The translations under genes were made by a program, and so were the position numbers. Shown here piece after piece: positions 6,069-7,675 of a DNA stretch of 7,675 nt (within the stretch, counting starts at the first letter, position 1; every line of letters starts with the position of its first letter). The DNA is from an uncultured Lysobacterales bacterium (GTDB taxonomy: Bacteria; Pseudomonadota; Gammaproteobacteria; Xanthomonadales; SZUA-36), in NCBI GenBank assembly GCA_937974465.1, contig CALJWY010000037.1, forward strand, positions 1-7,675. Direction: 5' to 3'. Under the pieces are notes generated by a model. The model had not been told where the DNA came from. It saw nothing but the letters and a program-made list of their open reading frames with translations, and ran no database searches.

Positions 6069-6470
6069 TCAATTTTCTATACTTTGTTTACGAGCCTTGT
6101 CGTGGGCCGCCTGTAACGCCTCGTCTATTTCCGCCTGCGTGCTTTCGCTCGTACCCGTCGCCTTGTAGTGTTGTTTCAGGGTTTCCTCAACCTTGGTAAA
6201 AAGCACATCGATAGATGGTACGGCGGCGCTTTCCTGTTCCGAGTGGTTGCCAAACAAGTTGATCCATTGTTCTGTTCCACGGCCTATTTCAATGACTTGT
6301 TTAAACTCCCGGTCAGGCTCGGCCCCTCCCCTTAGCAAACCAATCAGGGTTGCGACCAATGAGACCGGCACAAGCAACAGGTCACGAAAACCATCGGCCA
6401 TCAGCTTGAACTGAAAGACAAGGGAATTTCGAAACAATTCACCACGTGGGGAAGCGTTGTTTTCACTCAT
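6069..6470 (-). CDS. Conserved-looking hypothetical protein with one membrane segment
   Basis: A 133-aa protein that I do not recognise by function. Residues 1-29 are polar with an amphipathic look (FRNSLVFQFKLMADGFRD). Residues 30-47 (LLLVPVSLVATLIGLLRG) form the only hydrophobic segment, long enough for one membrane helix. After it comes a soluble cytoplasmic or periplasmic region with GRGTEQWINLFG (63-74), then acidic, helix-prone, probably coiled-coil-like sequence to the end (about 86-130). The ATG start has GGAG (complement of 6478-6481) 7 nt upstream, which is convincing. The gene converges on the CBS gene with a 36-bp gap lacking a clear terminator. I recall similar short proteins with the same N-terminal half and WINLFG-type motif in Gammaproteobacteria, without assigned function; I could not check this. 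Confidence 0.8.
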   Translation of the reverse strand: MSENNASPRGELFRNSLVFQFKLMADGFRDLLLVPVSLVATLIGLLRGGAEPDREFKQVIEIGRGTEQWINLFGNHSEQESAAVPSIDVLFTKVEETLKQHYKATGTSESTQAEIDEALQAAHDKARKQSIEN

Positions 6471-6703
6471 GCTGAAGCTCCAAAATATTCTCTGATGGCA
6501 TCGTTGACCGAATACATCAAACCGTTGCTTATTATGTCAGGAAGCTCTGATTTATGCTGGACGAAATTGATTGTGATTAAAAAATATTCAGACTCACACG
6601 CGAAACGCCCCCGGGCAAGTAACGAGACAGGTGCAATAGCTGGCCAGAACAACATTTGTGCAACGGAAGGTGGCCCTTTTGGATGTAAGATACGAGTCTA
6701 TGA
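6471..6703. other. Divergent intergenic region between the hypothetical protein and the DNA glycosylase
   Basis: This stretch separates two divergent genes. The only signal I would defend is a possible extended -10 on the minus strand (6531-6539). A TTGACC on the plus strand (6504-6509) has no well-spaced -10, so no promoter for the glycosylase is assigned. A 62-codon minus-strand frame covers most of it but lacks a ribosome site and is not called as a gene. No repeats or RNA structure stand out. Confidence 0.4.
6531..6539 (-). promoter_or_regulatory. Candidate extended -10 promoter for the minus-strand hypothetical protein
   Basis: On the minus strand the sequence reads TGACATAAT, an extended -10 (TG, one base, then CATAAT). 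A start near 6524 would give a leader of about 54 nt before the ATG at 6470. The -35 region is poor, as is common for extended -10 promoters. Confidence 0.35.
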
Positions 6704-7231
6704 ATGAAGCAGGGACTCCTTAGCCTACTCAGCATGAAACTATCGCAGGGATTTGCCCCGGTTGCACTGGCGGACGCACGTATATTGATTCTGGGCTCCA
6801 TGCCCGGCAGTGCGTCACTACAGGCAACCCGGTATTACGCATTCACCCGAAACGCCTTCTGGAAAATTATGGGTGATTTGTATTCTGCCGGCCCCGAGCT
6901 TGACTATTCACTGCGACTGCAAAAACTGGTGGAAAATAAAATTGCCCTGTGGGATGTCATAGCAAGTTGCCATCGGCCCGGCAGCCTGGATTCGGACATT
7001 TCAAGAAAAGGCCTGGAAACCAACAATTTTAAAGATTTTTTTGCAGAGCACCCCCACATCAGCCATATTTGCTTCAATGGGCAAAAAGCTGCCACGCTTT
7101 TCAGGACGATGGTGTTGGCAGACCTGGACAATAGCTTTAAGACCATTACGCTGCCATCGACAAGCCCTGCACACGCCGCCAAAAGCTATGCTGCCAAGCT
7201 TGCAGCCTGGTCCGTTATTAAGACCCTATAA
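6704..7231 (+). CDS. Hypoxanthine/deoxyinosine DNA glycosylase (UDG superfamily, family 6-like)
   Basis: A predicted base-excision repair enzyme that removes hypoxanthine (deaminated adenine) from DNA, acting in the cytosol. It is 175 aa from the ATG at 6704. Superfamily motif 1 is LILGSMPGSAS (28-38), followed by the family-typical YYAFTRNAFWKIMGDLY (44-60), ALWDVIASCHRPGS (81-94), the strand ICFNGQKAA (122-130) and motif 2 LPSTSPAHA (150-158). Motif 1 lacks the Asp/Asn that classic uracil glycosylases use; in family 6 an Asn outside motif 1 is reported to be catalytic, and Asn50 in TRNAFW is the natural candidate here. Neither the ATG at 6704 nor the in-frame ATG at 6734 has a strong Shine-Dalgarno sequence. 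The later start would remove ten extra residues and fits the usual short lead-in to motif 1 better. The gene converges on the hydrolase at 7263. Confidence 0.88.
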   Translation: MKQGLLSLLSMKLSQGFAPVALADARILILGSMPGSASLQATRYYAFTRNAFWKIMGDLYSAGPELDYSLRLQKLVENKIALWDVIASCHRPGSLDSDISRKGLETNNFKDFFAEHPHISHICFNGQKAATLFRTMVLADLDNSFKTITLPSTSPAHAAKSYAAKLAAWSVIKTL

Positions 7232-7232
7232 G

Positions 7233-7254
7233 CCGCCATTATGGACCGTGGCGG
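7233..7254. terminator. Weak hairpin between convergent genes, possible terminator
   Basis: CCGCCA (7233-7238) and TGGCGG (7249-7254) form a 6-bp stem with a 10-nt loop in the 31-bp gap between two convergent stops. There is no T-tract on either side, so it is a poor intrinsic terminator; it may only stabilise the 3' ends or be chance. Confidence 0.3.
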
Positions 7255-7262
7255 ATAACGCA

Positions 7263-7675
7263 TTACTGTCTTTTACGATAGTCCAGCCAACACTCAATAC
7301 CCTGGGCATTGAGCTTGACATCCGGTTGCAGTAAATAACGACACTGGTCTTCGGACAGTGTCACGCCGTGTGCGGTTAATCTCCCTGATAGCCAGGCCCA
7401 GATCGCCGCTGCGATTTTTTCTGTACGCTGATCGTCATCTTCGAACTGCTCGCCAAATTCAGCAAATGCATCAACACCCTCAAGCATTTGCGTGGCGAGC
7501 TGCTGGACATCGTCAACCCGGCCATAATGGGTCAGGTACATACAGTCGGGTTGATTGGCAACCAGCCGGCGCACCGATTCCTTAAGCGCCGGAGGGTCAA
7601 ACTGGACGGGGGTCGTTGTTGGAATAACAAACGCGCCCTTGTGAGTATCAAATTCCCGGTAGGACAAGCCAAAGG
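7263..7675 (-). CDS. Metallo-beta-lactamase-fold hydrolase, C-terminal part (5' end outside window)
   Basis: The last 136 or so residues of an MBL-fold metallo-hydrolase; the frame runs off the right edge. The first residues seen are FGLSYREFDT, followed by a GAFVIPTTTPVQFDPPAL stretch and YLTHYGRVDDV. The His in THYGRV sits where MBL proteins carry the last metal-ligand His, after the substrate-facing PTTTPVQFDP segment. A helical tail follows (acidic FGEQFEDDDQ, then AAIWAWLSGRL) and the protein ends DYRKRQ. A TTG at 7665-7667 could be read as a start, but the frame and homology continue upstream, so the gene is simply truncated by the window. The substrate cannot be told from this part; the first metal motif (HxHxDH) is not in the window. 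Confidence 0.85.
   Translation of the reverse strand, partial: FGLSYREFDTHKGAFVIPTTTPVQFDPPALKESVRRLVANQPDCMYLTHYGRVDDVQQLATQMLEGVDAFAEFGEQFEDDDQRTEKIAAAIWAWLSGRLTAHGVTLSEDQCRYLLQPDVKLNAQGIECWLDYRKRQ

Noticed and set aside
6467..6655. A 62-codon minus-strand frame whose stop overlaps the ATG of the 133-aa hypothetical protein (ATGA overlap).
   Set aside because: No Shine-Dalgarno site precedes its ATG, the composition is not convincingly protein-like, and the likely promoter of the downstream gene (6531-6539) would lie inside it. The overlap is probably chance.
7665..7667. TTG as a start codon for the MBL-fold protein.
   Set aside because: The frame and recognisable family sequence (Phe-Gly before Leu-Ser-Tyr-Arg) continue to the window edge, so this is an internal leucine codon of a gene cut by the window.

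Overview
The window looks like core chromosome of a mid-GC gammaproteobacterium. The evidence is the bacterial-type metK and trmB, a CBS-pair protein and a hypothetical membrane-anchored protein of types I associate with free-living Gammaproteobacteria, and similar base composition throughout. I see no insertion sequences, phage genes, integrases, tRNA/rRNA genes or CRISPR repeats, and no broken genes apart from the two cut by the window ends. Species-level assignment is not possible from the sequence alone.

Layout. Positions 1-903 (minus strand) hold the first 301 codons of metK (S-adenosylmethionine synthetase); its C-terminus lies outside the window. A 215-bp divergent intergenic region follows. 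It contains a 28-bp imperfect palindrome just upstream of metK and a plausible sigma-70 promoter for the plus-strand gene at 1119. That gene encodes an ArsB/NhaD-type ion transporter and ends in a strong rho-independent terminator (2517-2541). trmB (tRNA m7G46 methyltransferase) starts only 28 nt after that terminator. A 107-bp spacer with three short inverted repeats leads to an SLC13-type permease carrying two internal RCK_C (TrkA-C) domains. A coupled 103-aa two-helix membrane protein and then a 144-aa CBS-pair protein (CBSX3-like) follow on the same strand. A minus-strand 133-aa protein with one membrane segment (6069-6470) converges on the CBS gene. From 6704 a family-6-type hypoxanthine/deoxyinosine DNA glycosylase runs on the plus strand. 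It converges on the C-terminal part of a metallo-beta-lactamase-fold hydrolase (7263 to the right edge, minus strand).

How the genes relate. MetK makes the SAM that TrmB consumes, but they are on opposite strands and the link is only biochemical. The two transporters belong to the same ion-transporter superfamily but to different families, and their substrates cannot be read from sequence. The SLC13-type permease, small membrane protein and CBS protein may form a same-strand unit in which two different ligand-sensing domain types (RCK_C and CBS) occur next to each other.

I found no clear undescribed multi-gene system. The best leads are the palindromic operator candidate at metK, the small membrane protein coupled to the RCK_C-containing permease, and the two uncharacterised conserved-looking proteins.
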